Shown: one piece after another, positions 34,603-42,217 of the stretch
How positions within the stretch are numbered: position 1 is the first letter of the stretch
Layout of the letters: every line of letters begins with the position of its first letter
Source: Acinetobacter lwoffii
GTDB lineage: Bacteria > Pseudomonadota > Gammaproteobacteria > Pseudomonadales > Moraxellaceae
DNA length: 64,000 nt
Assembly: GCF_024129355.1 (NCBI RefSeq)
Contig: NZ_JAMXXP010000001.1
Location: 186,001 to 250,000, forward strand
Direction of reading: 5' to 3'
Made by a program: the position numbers and the translations under genes
Notes under the pieces: generated by a model
What the model saw: only the letters and a program-made list of their open reading frames with translations
The model's database searches: none
What the model was told of the DNA's origin: nothing

Positions 34603-35156
34603 CTGAATTTCTTGATTACATTTGTGACTACACCCCAGATTTCAAATTGCTGACCTTCTTGGGGATGAATATCTGGATAACCCTCATTCTCAGCTTTCAA
34701 CCAGCAACCTTTCACATCAATAATTAGCCGTTTCACTGTCAATTCATTATCGATACTGGCAATCACAATATCTCTATGCCTAGCCTGAATACTGCGATCT
34801 ACAACCAAGGCGTCATTAATATCAATTCCTGCATTTAGCATAGAAAGAGAATCCGCACGAACAATAAAAGTAGCATTCGCATTATTAATGAGGTACTCAT
34901 TCAGATCGATTTTTTTATCAATATAATCTTGAGCGGGCGAGGGGAATCCAGCTTGAACGCGTTCGGTTGCCAAGGGTATTTCTATTTTTGTGACAGGATC
35001 AAACTGACGGATATCACTAATTTCATTTTCTTTTTTAAGAGATTCTAGGTATTCTTTAATATCAAGAATTTTAGATTCAGGCACTCGAATAACTTTAGTC
35101 TCTTCAGACTTTTTTCGACCTGCCCCGGCTCGAAAACCCCCATGAGTACTGTTCAT
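34599..35156 (-). CDS. umuD: UmuD-like autoproteolytic protein with N-terminal extension
   Basis: A 185-residue S24/LexA-type protein. The cleavage site is Ala69-Gly70 (VQAGFPSPA), the catalytic Ser is Ser105 in SLSMLNAGI and the Lys is Lys142 in ELTVKRL; Ser-Lys spacing of 37 equals that of UmuD. The residue pair before Ser105 is Ser-Leu instead of Gly-Asp. The N-terminal 60 residues ([11 protein letters not shown], then IRVPESKI) are extra compared with E. coli UmuD and may bind DNA, as in the Acinetobacter UmuDAb regulator. ATG 35156 has AAGGAG upstream; a longer TTG start is unlikely. Confidence 0.85.
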   Translation of the reverse strand: MNSTHGGFRAGAGRKKSEETKVIRVPESKILDIKEYLESLKKENEISDIRQFDPVTKIEIPLATERVQAGFPSPAQDYIDKKIDLNEYLINNANATFIVRADSLSMLNAGIDINDALVVDRSIQARHRDIVIASIDNELTVKRLIIDVKGCWLKAENEGYPDIHPQEGQQFEIWGVVTNVIKKFR

Positions 35157-35169
35157 AACTTTACGACTC

Positions 35170-35194
35170 CTTGATTTTTGTAACAATAATCAAG
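35170..35194 (-). promoter_or_regulatory. Putative SOS-type operator of umuDC
   Basis: A 25-base near-perfect palindrome: arms CTTGATT and AATCAAG with an inner TTGT-A-ACAA, one mismatch in all. It covers the umuD ribosome site and lies just upstream of the start codon. It is a good candidate for binding by the UmuD-like protein itself or the host UmuDAb. Confidence 0.6.
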
Positions 35195-35231
35195 ATTGTA
35201 AAGACTCGATAAAAATCAAACAAATAAAATA

Positions 35232-35247
35232 GGGCGTGTTGAACATT
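35232..35247 (+). repeat. Left terminal inverted repeat of IS
   Basis: GGGCGTGTTGAACATT, paired with 36075-36090 with two mismatches. Confidence 0.9.
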
Positions 35248-35322
35248 GGGTATAAATTAATGGCAAAAAAAATAGCGAACGGTTAATCTTTAAGTTCTCA
35301 CACAAAAAAGATATCGTTCGCT

Positions 35323-36075
35323 ATGCCTCGCACCATGCTCAAAGATGAACACTGGACAAGACTGAAACCTATATTACTAGAACTTAATATCTATGACAAA
35401 GGAAATCTTAGACAAACGGTTGAAGGCGTGCTTTATCGCATGCGTGTTGGCTGTCCTTGGCGCGACTTACCCGAGTATTTTGGCAAGCCTAATACCATCT
35501 ATAAAGCTTACCAGCGCTGGTTTCGCAGTAATAAGCTGATTGCATTATTTACGTTACTGATCAAAGACGCAGACCTTGAGTGGGTCTTTATCGATGGCAC
35601 TCATATTAAAGCGCATCAGCACAGCAATGGAGGCAACGAGAACCTACAATCCATTAGCAAAAGTGTGGCAGGCCGCGCGACCAAGATTCACTTAGCAGTT
35701 GATGCTCATGGCAATCCGATTATCTTTCTTTTATCAGATGGCACAACCCACGATGTCAAAGTCGCACCTGATTTAATAGATAAGGTTAATTTGAGCGATA
35801 CAGAGGTTTTATGTGCCGATAAAGGCTATGATTCTGATGCACTACGAGCCCATATTGAACAAGCAGGGACGCATAATAACATCCCTCGAAAACGAAACAC
35901 TCAGTCTTCTAACGACCATATGGACTGGGACTTGTATAAAGCCAGGCATCTAGTAGAAAATGCTTTCGCTAAGCTAAAACAGTATAGGGCGGTTGCCACC
36001 AGATTTGATAAGCTCAAGCAGAGTTATGAAAATACGGTCGCTCTTGCTTGTGCTTATATCTGGCTCAAATTATGA
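35323..36075 (+). CDS. IS5-family DDE transposase
   Basis: A 250-residue transposase in one uninterrupted frame. The DDE triad is Asp91 (FIDGTHI), Asp166 (CADKGYD) and Glu212 (VENAFAKLK). The N-terminal domain (DEHWTRLKPIL, GCPWRDLPEYFG) is the usual DUF4096-type DNA-binding region of this family. The stop codon runs into the right inverted repeat. Many members of this subgroup need a frameshift; this one does not. Confidence 0.95.
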   Translation: MPRTMLKDEHWTRLKPILLELNIYDKGNLRQTVEGVLYRMRVGCPWRDLPEYFGKPNTIYKAYQRWFRSNKLIALFTLLIKDADLEWVFIDGTHIKAHQHSNGGNENLQSISKSVAGRATKIHLAVDAHGNPIIFLLSDGTTHDVKVAPDLIDKVNLSDTEVLCADKGYDSDALRAHIEQAGTHNNIPRKRNTQSSNDHMDWDLYKARHLVENAFAKLKQYRAVATRFDKLKQSYENTVALACAYIWLKL

Positions 36076-36090
36076 ATGTTCAACAGGCTC
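36075..36090 (-). repeat. Right terminal inverted repeat of IS
   Basis: Its complement reads GAGCCTGTTGAACATT, matching the left end at 14 of 16 bases. Confidence 0.9.
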
Positions 36091-36111
36091 TAAATCTTTT
36101 AAATTCAAAGA

Positions 36112-36130
36112 TGCGTCATAGAGTGACGCA
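36112..36130. repeat. Inverted repeat downstream of integrase
   Basis: TGCGTCA-TAGAG-TGACGCA, a perfect seven-base stem. It may be part of the integrase transcription end or a protein site; no T tract follows. Confidence 0.4.
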
Positions 36131-36252
36131 AAATTATGATATTTCGGATGAACGGTTACAGTACTAATTGACTTGGTAAAGACTCTTAGCCAGAGCTGCA
36201 CAGCTCACTCAATTGCGACGAATGTGAATGTGGGGATATGTGTTGGGGTTAT

Positions 36253-37467
36253 TTAATCCTTCCACCCATCCACAATATCAGCCCAATCCTGCATCATTTT
36301 TCTGCGATCTGCTAAGTATTTAGCATGGTTATAAGATGCGCGGGTTTTATTCTCATCAGCATGAGCCAGTTGGGTTTCGATCCACTTTTCATCATAGCCA
36401 AGTTCATTCAATAGGGTAGATGCCGTGGCCCGAAAATCATGTGCTGTAACGTCATGCATGATGTACTGTAGCGCTCTATTAATTGTAGTAGCTGGCATCA
36501 TCCCGCCATTATAAACACCTTCAAAAACATATCTCTTACGGCCAGTGAGCTTCTTTTGTTTAAGTAGAAGTTGATAAACCTGCTCAGACATTGGAACCAC
36601 ATGTGTTCTATTTTTCTTGGTCAGTCGCAAGCCTTTTTTCAACTGCTCTCGCGTCTGCTTTTCAAAAGTAATAGTCCTTTCCTCAAAATCAATAAATGAC
36701 CATTGCAGTCGGCGCACCTCAATTGTGCGAAGCATGGTATAGAACAAAAATAAAATAGAATTTACCGTCGACTCGGCACCACCATAACTATCGATCCGCG
36801 CTCTAAATACTTTCCGCTCGGCCAGGCTTAACGGTCTCGCATGCTCCACGTCTGGCCGCGCAATAACTTCACGCACCGCATAGGTCGGATCATTCTCAGC
36901 TCTTAATGTCGCAATTGCATATCTCATCACAGAGCCAATCTTCTTTCTGTTTTCAATTGCTGTTACTTCACCAGTGCCACGGTTATCCTGACCCTTAACG
37001 CGCTTTACTGTATTTTGCATGATCTTCAAAACGTCAGCAGAGGTCACATCTTTAATATTTTTATGCCCAATAACTTTATAAATATCCTTTTCCATTGCTC
37101 GGTGAAAAGCATCAACATAGGTCTGGGATTTATCCTTTAGACGATCCGCAGCATATTCCTTTGCGATAGCTTCAAAACTATTCTCATCACACAGCAGCGC
37201 AGCTTTTTCTTGTTGGCGATGCACAGCTGGATCAATATTGTTTGCAAGCAGTGATTTGATTTCGTCTTGCTTTTGACGTGCCTCTGCTAAGCTTACGATA
37301 GGGTATTCACCTAGACTGATCATTGAGGCCTTGCCTGCATAACGATAGCGTACACGCCAAAGCTTTGTACCGGTAGAGCGAACCTCAATACATAGTCCGC
37401 CTTGGTCGGCAATACGGTATGCTTTTTCCATTGGTTTTAGTTTTTTTAGCTTGGTATCGTTAAGCAT
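36253..37467 (-). CDS. P4-type tyrosine integrase
   Basis: A 404-residue integrase with the DUF4102 N-terminal domain (ADQGGLCIEVRSTGTKLWR), a core-binding domain (about 95-195) and the catalytic domain. The active residues are visible: Arg247 (MLRTIEVRR), His343-x-x-Arg346 (HDFRATASTL), His369 (LAHAD) and Tyr379 (RASYNHA). It catalyses integration and excision of the prophage. It points inward, with the attachment site expected just beyond its 5' side. Confidence 0.95.
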   Translation of the reverse strand: MLNDTKLKKLKPMEKAYRIADQGGLCIEVRSTGTKLWRVRYRYAGKASMISLGEYPIVSLAEARQKQDEIKSLLANNIDPAVHRQQEKAALLCDENSFEAIAKEYAADRLKDKSQTYVDAFHRAMEKDIYKVIGHKNIKDVTSADVLKIMQNTVKRVKGQDNRGTGEVTAIENRKKIGSVMRYAIATLRAENDPTYAVREVIARPDVEHARPLSLAERKVFRARIDSYGGAESTVNSILFLFYTMLRTIEVRRLQWSFIDFEERTITFEKQTREQLKKGLRLTKKNRTHVVPMSEQVYQLLLKQKKLTGRKRYVFEGVYNGGMMPATTINRALQYIMHDVTAHDFRATASTLLNELGYDEKWIETQLAHADENKTRASYNHAKYLADRRKMMQDWADIVDGWKD

Positions 37468-37514
37468 GTGAGTAACGCAAGAGATTAAATATTGTTACTC
37501 ACTATATTACTCAC
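37468..37514 (-). promoter_or_regulatory. Integrase operator-like repeats
   Basis: A perfect nine-base inverted repeat, GTGAGTAAC (37468-37476) and GTTACTCAC (37494-37502), abuts the integrase start codon, and TTACTCAC recurs at 37507-37514. These look like protein sites for autoregulation or integrase arm binding. Confidence 0.55.
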
Positions 37515-38220
37515 AAAAGTGATTAATACAATTTAATTCTATTTAACGGTATTTAACTGGAAAGGCTTGATAATAAAGACATAGGGATTTTAATTTAATG
37601 GCATTTTACAGTATTTAATTATTATGATAATTCTCGATCATTAAAAGCATGAGCTTAACCTATTGAAATTAATGCACTTAACTGTGCTAATGTTGTCCAG
37701 ATCGTACTTTATTTATACGTGTTGCAAGCACTTGCCTGACACAACTAAATCATTGATTTCATTGTGTGAAAATAAAGCACGCTTCATCATAGCAAAAAAT
37801 AGCCGCATTCGGCGCAACAATTTCGTTCAATTTATTGGCTTTAAAAACTTGTAGAAAATTAAATAAAATTTTAATCATGATTTAAAGTAATGGGCTTACT
37901 CATAGAGATTTTTAAGTGACTATTTTTTAGAGTAAAACTTAAAAATGAAAAAATAAGAGCAAAGAGAGGCTAAAAGTTTGATGAAAAAAACATCACTTGA
38001 ATAATTAAGCTTTGTATAAACTTTTCTATTGAAAGTAGATTTAAAGAAAATGCCTCATAATAGGCATACATCCCTAAATGAATCACAAAACTTTCTTTAC
38101 TGATATCTACTAAAAAACGCTCAATTTTTATCCAAAAACAAGTAAAAACTTAACAAAAGTAAGAAAAAGCAGCATATTTGCTATAAAAAGCTATGTTTCT
38201 CATACATCTTTATAGATACA
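37515..38220. other. AT-rich gap holding the prophage right boundary
   Basis: About 700 bases without a convincing gene. A 63-codon frame at 37663-37854 has no ribosome site and no recognisable product. No tRNA or known integration target is visible, and the left end of the prophage is outside the window, so the attachment site cannot be placed. Confidence 0.4.
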
Positions 38221-38237
38221 TGCACTATTTAGGTGCG
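38221..38237 (+). promoter_or_regulatory. NtrC-like binding site upstream of glnA
   Basis: TGCACTATTTAGGTGCG matches the 17-base NtrC consensus at both half-sites (TGCAC and GGTGC). It lies about 160 bases upstream of the sigma-54 promoter, a normal enhancer distance. A weaker dyad, TGCA-N8-TGCA, lies at 38286-38301. Confidence 0.6.
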
Positions 38238-38385
38238 CTAAAAAATAAAGCTGAAATAAAATAAATGAAGAATGCTTGAATATAGTGCATTTAGTTTTGC
38301 AGCTAGTATAATAGCCGCAAAGTATTTTTGTCACTTCATGATTTCTTATAAAGATTTCAAGATTTTATCTATACTTTTAAAAGTT

Positions 38386-38399
38386 GGTACGGTAATTGC
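38386..38399 (+). promoter_or_regulatory. Sigma-54 promoter of glnA
   Basis: TTGGTACGGTAATTGCTT contains the invariant GG (38386-38387) and GC (38398-38399) with exactly ten bases between, and close matches to TGGCAC-N5-TTGCA. The expected start of transcription is near 38411, giving a short leader before the glnA start. Confidence 0.8.
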
Positions 38400-38458
38400 T
38401 TAATAACTATCAACTGCTAACACGCACTTCACGGGTGCAACAAAAACATCGGAGCAAA

Positions 38459-39874
38459 ATGAGCATGGCGAACAAGGTCCTTCAACTCATACAAGAAAGT
38501 GGCGCAAAATGGGTCGATTTTCGCTTTACTGATACCAAGGGTAAAGAGCAACACGTCACTTACCCAGCAGACAGTATTGATGAAGATACATTTGAAGACG
38601 GCAAAATGTTTGACGGTTCTTCAATTGCAGGTTGGAAAGGCATCGAAGCATCGGACATGATTTTACGTCCGGATGCGGCAACAGGTTTTATCGACCCGTT
38701 CTTTGCAGAGCCAACAGTTGTTGTAACTTGTGACGTAATCGAGCCATCAACTGGTCAAGGTTATGATCGTGATCCACGTTCGATTGCGCGCCGTGCAGAA
38801 GAATATTTGAAATCTACCGGTATCGGTGATACTGCATTCTTTGGTCCAGAACCAGAATTCTTCGTATTTGACGAAGTAAAATGGGAAATCGACATGTCTG
38901 GCGCGCGCCATACATTGATCGCTGAAGAAGCTGCTTGGTCAACTAACAAAGACTACGAAGGCGGTAACTCTGGTCACCGTCCACGCGTAAAAGGCGGTTA
39001 CTTCCCAGTTCCTCCTGTAGATTCTTCACATGATATGCGTGCTGATATGTGTGCAAGAATTGAAGACATCATGGGCCCAGGTCGTGTAGAAGTACATCAC
39101 CACGAAGTTGCTTCTTGCCAGTTAGAAATTGGTGTGAGCTTCAACACTATGGTGCGTAAAGCAGACGAAGTTCAACAGTTCAAATATGCGGTTTGGAACG
39201 TTGCGCATCAATATGCAAAAACAGCAACCTTTATGCCTAAACCAATGGTTGGCGATAACGGTTCTGGTATGCACGTGCATATGTCGATCTCTAAAGACGG
39301 CAAAAACCTGTTTGCTGGTGATGAATATGCAGGCCTTTCAGAAATGGCGTTGTACTTCATCGGTGGTGTAATTAAACATGCCCGTTCTTTGAATGCGATC
39401 ACTAACCCTTCTACAAACTCGTATAAGCGTTTGGTTCCACATTTCGAAGCACCGATTATGCTTGCTTACTCAGCGCGTAACCGTTCTGCATCTATCCGTA
39501 TTCCTTACGTGTCTAGCCCGAAAGGCAAGCGTATTGAAGCGCGTTTTCCAGATCCAATGATGAACCCGTACCTAGGTTTCGCGGCATTGTTGATGGCTGG
39601 TCTTGACGGTATTCAAAACAAGATCCACCCAGGTGAAGCTGCTGACAAGAACTTGTACGATCTTCCACCGGAAGAAGAAGCAAAAATCCCTACAGTGGCG
39701 CATAGCCTGGATATGGCGCTTGAAGCACTTCAAGCGGATCATGATTACCTGTTAAAAGGTGGCGTGTTCACGAAAGAAATGCTTGATGCTTATATCGAGC
39801 TTAAAACTGAAGAAGTTCGTCGTTTAAACACGACTACTCACCCAGTTGAATTTGATATGTACTACAGCTTGTAA
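38459..39874 (+). CDS. glnA: Glutamine synthetase, type I
   Basis: A 471-residue glutamine synthetase, normal length for the dodecameric GSI enzyme, which makes glutamine from glutamate, ammonia and ATP. Signatures: [12 protein letters not shown] near residue 50, the [15 protein letters not shown]-site region, and NLYDLPPEE with Tyr400, the adenylylation site of the beta type. ATG 38459 follows GGAG; ATG 38465 is also possible. Regulation by nitrogen is indicated by the sigma-54 promoter and NtrC-like site upstream. A terminator follows. Confidence 0.97.
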   Translation: MSMANKVLQLIQESGAKWVDFRFTDTKGKEQHVTYPADSIDEDTFEDGKMFDGSSIAGWKGIEASDMILRPDAATGFIDPFFAEPTVVVTCDVIEPSTGQGYDRDPRSIARRAEEYLKSTGIGDTAFFGPEPEFFVFDEVKWEIDMSGARHTLIAEEAAWSTNKDYEGGNSGHRPRVKGGYFPVPPVDSSHDMRADMCARIEDIMGPGRVEVHHHEVASCQLEIGVSFNTMVRKADEVQQFKYAVWNVAHQYAKTATFMPKPMVGDNGSGMHVHMSISKDGKNLFAGDEYAGLSEMALYFIGGVIKHARSLNAITNPSTNSYKRLVPHFEAPIMLAYSARNRSASIRIPYVSSPKGKRIEARFPDPMMNPYLGFAALLMAGLDGIQNKIHPGEAADKNLYDLPPEEEAKIPTVAHSLDMALEALQADHDYLLKGGVFTKEMLDAYIELKTEEVRRLNTTTHPVEFDMYYSL

Positions 39875-39896
39875 TTCATCACGAATTAAAGCGAAG

Positions 39897-39925
39897 AAAA
39901 CCCGCGCATGTCGCGGGTTTTTTTG
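39897..39925 (+). terminator. glnA terminator
   Basis: AACCCGCG-CATGT-CGCGGGTT with seven T. Confidence 0.9.
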
Positions 39926-39964
39926 TATCATCTATTTATAATTTTAAATGATTGATGGGCTTAA

Positions 39965-40240
39965 ATGGCACAACGTAAAAAGCACACCAGCTTTTATCCA
40001 TGGATTGATCCAAAAGATCATAACAAAGGTTTTAAGTTGAACTTCTCTGAAGTGACTTATCTTGAAGTGGGGCGGACTCCCGAGGGTTATAAGCAGGCTC
40101 AATTTGTGGCGCTGAAAAATCCTGAAATGGCGCTGGATTATGCTTATCCAGAATCATTTTATTTGAGTACTGAAGGTTTTATTTTAATTAAAACCCCACA
40201 AGGCAAATATGAAATCATTGCAAAAACAGATAACTGTTAA
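39965..40240 (+). CDS. Hypothetical protein
   Basis: A 91-residue soluble protein of unknown function with a mixed alpha-beta pattern (FYPWIDPKDHNKGF near the start). It lies two bases before ubiC in the same direction, so the two are probably cotranscribed. It looks like a conserved Acinetobacter protein; no family recognised. Confidence 0.7.
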   Translation: MAQRKKHTSFYPWIDPKDHNKGFKLNFSEVTYLEVGRTPEGYKQAQFVALKNPEMALDYAYPESFYLSTEGFILIKTPQGKYEIIAKTDNC

Positions 40241-40242
40241 CA

Positions 40243-40749
40243 ATGAATAGTCGTTCTAGAAATCAAAATCAGCGTGTGTTGCTGTCAACTCTGCCTGTTG
40301 AGTTAAAACCGTGGCTGTATGCATCGGGTTCACTCACGCAACAACTGACCGATTTGGCGCAAGGACAATTCCATGTCGAGCCAATTCAAGAGCATTTTCA
40401 GCGTTTAAGCTTTGCCAATGCCAAATGGATGCAGATGTCACATCAGCATACTTCCTGGGTGCGTGAAAGTTATCTCTACGGCTCGGAACAGTCTCCTTGG
40501 GTGAAAGCCAAAAGCATCTTTCCGATTTTAAGCCTGCAAAAAAAAGCCCGAATTTTTCAGCATATTGGCACCAAACCGATTGGCTGGTTTCTGTTTCAGC
40601 GCACTAATCCACTGTGCCAGCGCCGGGTGGTACTTTTAGATGAGGGCTGGACCCGTCAGAGCTGCTATACTTGGCACGGCTGTAAATTTATCGTACAAGA
40701 AACATTTTTACCGGCATTTGAACACTTTATACAAAATTCACGGGCTTGA
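40243..40749 (+). CDS. ubiC: Chorismate pyruvate-lyase
   Basis: A 168-residue UbiC, which turns chorismate into 4-hydroxybenzoate and pyruvate, the first step of ubiquinone synthesis. Visible marks are WVRESYLYG near residue 67, QRRVVLLDEGW (substrate-binding Arg) and IVQETFLP near the C-terminus (catalytic Glu). ubiA follows five bases later, so substrate and next enzyme are made together. Confidence 0.88.
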   Translation: MNSRSRNQNQRVLLSTLPVELKPWLYASGSLTQQLTDLAQGQFHVEPIQEHFQRLSFANAKWMQMSHQHTSWVRESYLYGSEQSPWVKAKSIFPILSLQKKARIFQHIGTKPIGWFLFQRTNPLCQRRVVLLDEGWTRQSCYTWHGCKFIVQETFLPAFEHFIQNSRA

Positions 40750-40754
40750 TTTTT

Positions 40755-41633
40755 ATGGCAACCGCACAAGCAATCACCTGGCGTGAGCGTCTTAGCGCCT
40801 ATTATTATCTTTGTCGTTTTGATAAACCGATTGGGACTGAACTGGTTTTTTGGCCTACCATGTGGGCGCTGTGGATTGCAGCTCAGGGCATGCCACGTAT
40901 TGAAATTTTAATTCCCATGATTTTGGGTGTGATTTTTATGCGGGCGGCAGGCTGTGCCATTAATGATTTTGCTGACCGTAAAGTCGATGCACATGTGGAG
41001 CGTACTAAAAACCGCCCATTAGCGACCGGGATTATCAGTGCCAAAGAGGCCATGATGGTATTTCTGGTTTTGGTGGCTGCCAGTGCCTGCTTGCTATTTT
41101 TTCTGCCAATCGAAACTTTTTACTGGTCATTTGGGGCTTTGTTTCTAGCGTTTATTTATCCTTTTATGAAGCGCTATACCCATTTGCCTCAAGTCTTTCT
41201 GGGGGCGGCATTTTCCTGGTCGATTCCGATGGCTTATACCGCAGTTGGGCAAACGCCGGATTTAACCTGCTGGCTTTTATATTTTGGTAATCTGGCCTGG
41301 ACCGTGGCCTATGATACCCAATATGCAATTGCAGATCGTGAATACGATTTAAAGATTGGGGTGAAATCAACTGCGATCTTATTTGGTCGATATGATATTC
41401 AGATCATTAGCGCTTTGCAGGCCATTAGTATTCTTTTGATTGCTGTAGCACTTTGGCTAGAAAATTTACTGATTCCATTTGGTTTGGCTGCATTAATTGT
41501 TGTCGCTCTCGATTTTATTTACCAATGGTTTAAAACTCGAGATAAAAATCCACATTTGTGTTTCTGGGCGTTTAGGCATAACCGCTGGATTGGACTGATT
41601 ATTTTTGCAGGAATACTACTGGCTTTGAGGTAG
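40755..41633 (+). CDS. ubiA: 4-hydroxybenzoate polyprenyltransferase
   Basis: A 292-residue integral membrane prenyltransferase with about eight or nine helices. The two aspartate motifs that bind the prenyl diphosphate via magnesium are NDFADRKVD (Asn70, Asp71, Asp74) and YDTQYAIADREYD (about 194-206). It attaches the polyprenyl tail to 4-hydroxybenzoate. I chose ATG 40755 over a TTG three codons upstream. Confidence 0.94.
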   Translation: MATAQAITWRERLSAYYYLCRFDKPIGTELVFWPTMWALWIAAQGMPRIEILIPMILGVIFMRAAGCAINDFADRKVDAHVERTKNRPLATGIISAKEAMMVFLVLVAASACLLFFLPIETFYWSFGALFLAFIYPFMKRYTHLPQVFLGAAFSWSIPMAYTAVGQTPDLTCWLLYFGNLAWTVAYDTQYAIADREYDLKIGVKSTAILFGRYDIQIISALQAISILLIAVALWLENLLIPFGLAALIVVALDFIYQWFKTRDKNPHLCFWAFRHNRWIGLIIFAGILLALR

Positions 41634-41653
41634 TGACTGTCTATCGACTGAGA

Positions 41654-41680
41654 AAAAAGCGTCCTATAAGGATGCTTTTG
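41654..41680 (+). terminator. ubiA terminator
   Basis: AAGCGTCC-TATA-GGATGCTT-type stem followed by TTTTG. Confidence 0.7.
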
Positions 41681-41769
41681 TTATTGCCTAATCTATAAGG
41701 CTTGAGCTATGACTTTATTTTGTTATATTGGGCAGTGTAATTAAATGACGAAATTAAAGCAGGTTTGTT

Positions 41770-42033
41770 ATGTCCGAGCAGCCACAGCCCCGCAGTGTCA
41801 AAAAGCTATTGATCTTCGGTACGCTTGCACTTTGTATTCCGGTATTTTTAATTAGTATGGCATTTCTTGCAGTGAATAGTGATGCTAAAAATCAGGAAAA
41901 ATACAAGCAGCAGTAGGCAGATATGATTGCGCGTATTGAAGCACGAGAAGCTGCTGAAAAGCTCAAAGCAGAGTAGGATGTTAAGGCAAATTCAACTCAA
42001 GCTGCGTCTGAAAGTACAGCAACAGCACCTTAA
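41770..42033 (+). pseudogene. Small membrane protein gene with two in-frame amber codons
   Basis: One frame of 87 codons from ATG 41770 to TAA 42031-42033 is interrupted by TAG at 41914-41916 and again at 41974-41976. The first segment (48 residues) has one membrane helix (LLIFGTLALCIPVFLIS) and ends in a Lys-Gln-rich run. The later segments keep a charged helix (IARIEAREAAEKLKAE) that is also found at 43427, where CAG stands at the second amber position. Both TAGs could arise from CAG by C-to-T changes. It may be a pseudogene, a truncated functional 48-residue protein, or a read-through case. Confidence 0.7.
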
Positions 42034-42110
42034 TCTATTTAAAATCCCTTTGCACTTGTCTAATACTGCAAATGTCTGTGTAGTAGATAGTTGCATGGGT
42101 TTCTGCAAAC
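42034..42110 (-). pseudogene. 3' remnant of a DUF2726 gene
   Basis: On the reverse strand this sequence encodes a short end SIRQVQRDFK followed by a stop, nearly the same as the C-terminus TIRQLQRDLR of the gene at 43526-43969. The rest of that gene is absent here. The copy follows the amber-containing gene in the same relative position as in the intact right-hand copy. Confidence 0.65.
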
Positions 42111-42170
42111 GATGATTTGACTGTAGATATTCGATACTTAGTAATTAGGCAAGCCGTATTCTAGAATGGA

Positions 42171-42210
42171 AAAATATAGTCACCCATCATCCGATCGGTG
42201 GCTATATTTA
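42171..42210 (-). terminator. Terminator of the ddh-like gene
   Basis: AAATATAG-CCACC and the matching GGTGACTATATTT (read on the reverse strand) form a long stem followed by a T-rich tract. Confidence 0.65.
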
Positions 42211-42217
42211 AATCATC

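Larger units (their letters stand above)
35230..36092 (+). mobile_element. IS5-family insertion sequence
   Basis: A complete 859-base element (35232-36090) flanked by TA on both sides (35230-35231 and 36091-36092), consistent with a two-base target duplication. The ends are imperfect inverted repeats: GGGCGTGTTGAACATT on the left and, inverted, GAGCCTGTTGAACATT on the right (14 of 16 match). One intact transposase gene fills it. It is likely of the IS427 subgroup. It lies about 36 bases upstream of the umuDC operator. Confidence 0.9.
1..37514. mobile_element. Siphovirus-type prophage, right-hand part
   Basis: Contiguous phage gene order runs from nin-like accessory genes through terminase, portal, capsid, tail, tape measure and lysis genes to umuDC and a tyrosine integrase at the right edge. 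The left end, with repressor and replication genes, is outside the window. The right boundary is uncertain: it lies after the integrase promoter repeats (37514) and before the glnA regulatory region (38221). The head module combines Mu-like proteins (DUF935 portal, gpF-like, gp36-like, gpG-like) with a lambda E/D-type capsid and decoration pair; the tail is long and non-contractile by gene content, as no sheath gene is present. Confidence 0.95.

Noticed and set aside
37663..37854. 63-codon forward frame between the integrase and glnA
   Set aside because: No ribosome site, no protein-like pattern, AT-rich surroundings; most likely chance.
41927..42115. 62-codon forward frame over the end of the amber-containing gene
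   Set aside because: It is in another phase from the gene with homology to the 43427 copy and has no protein features.
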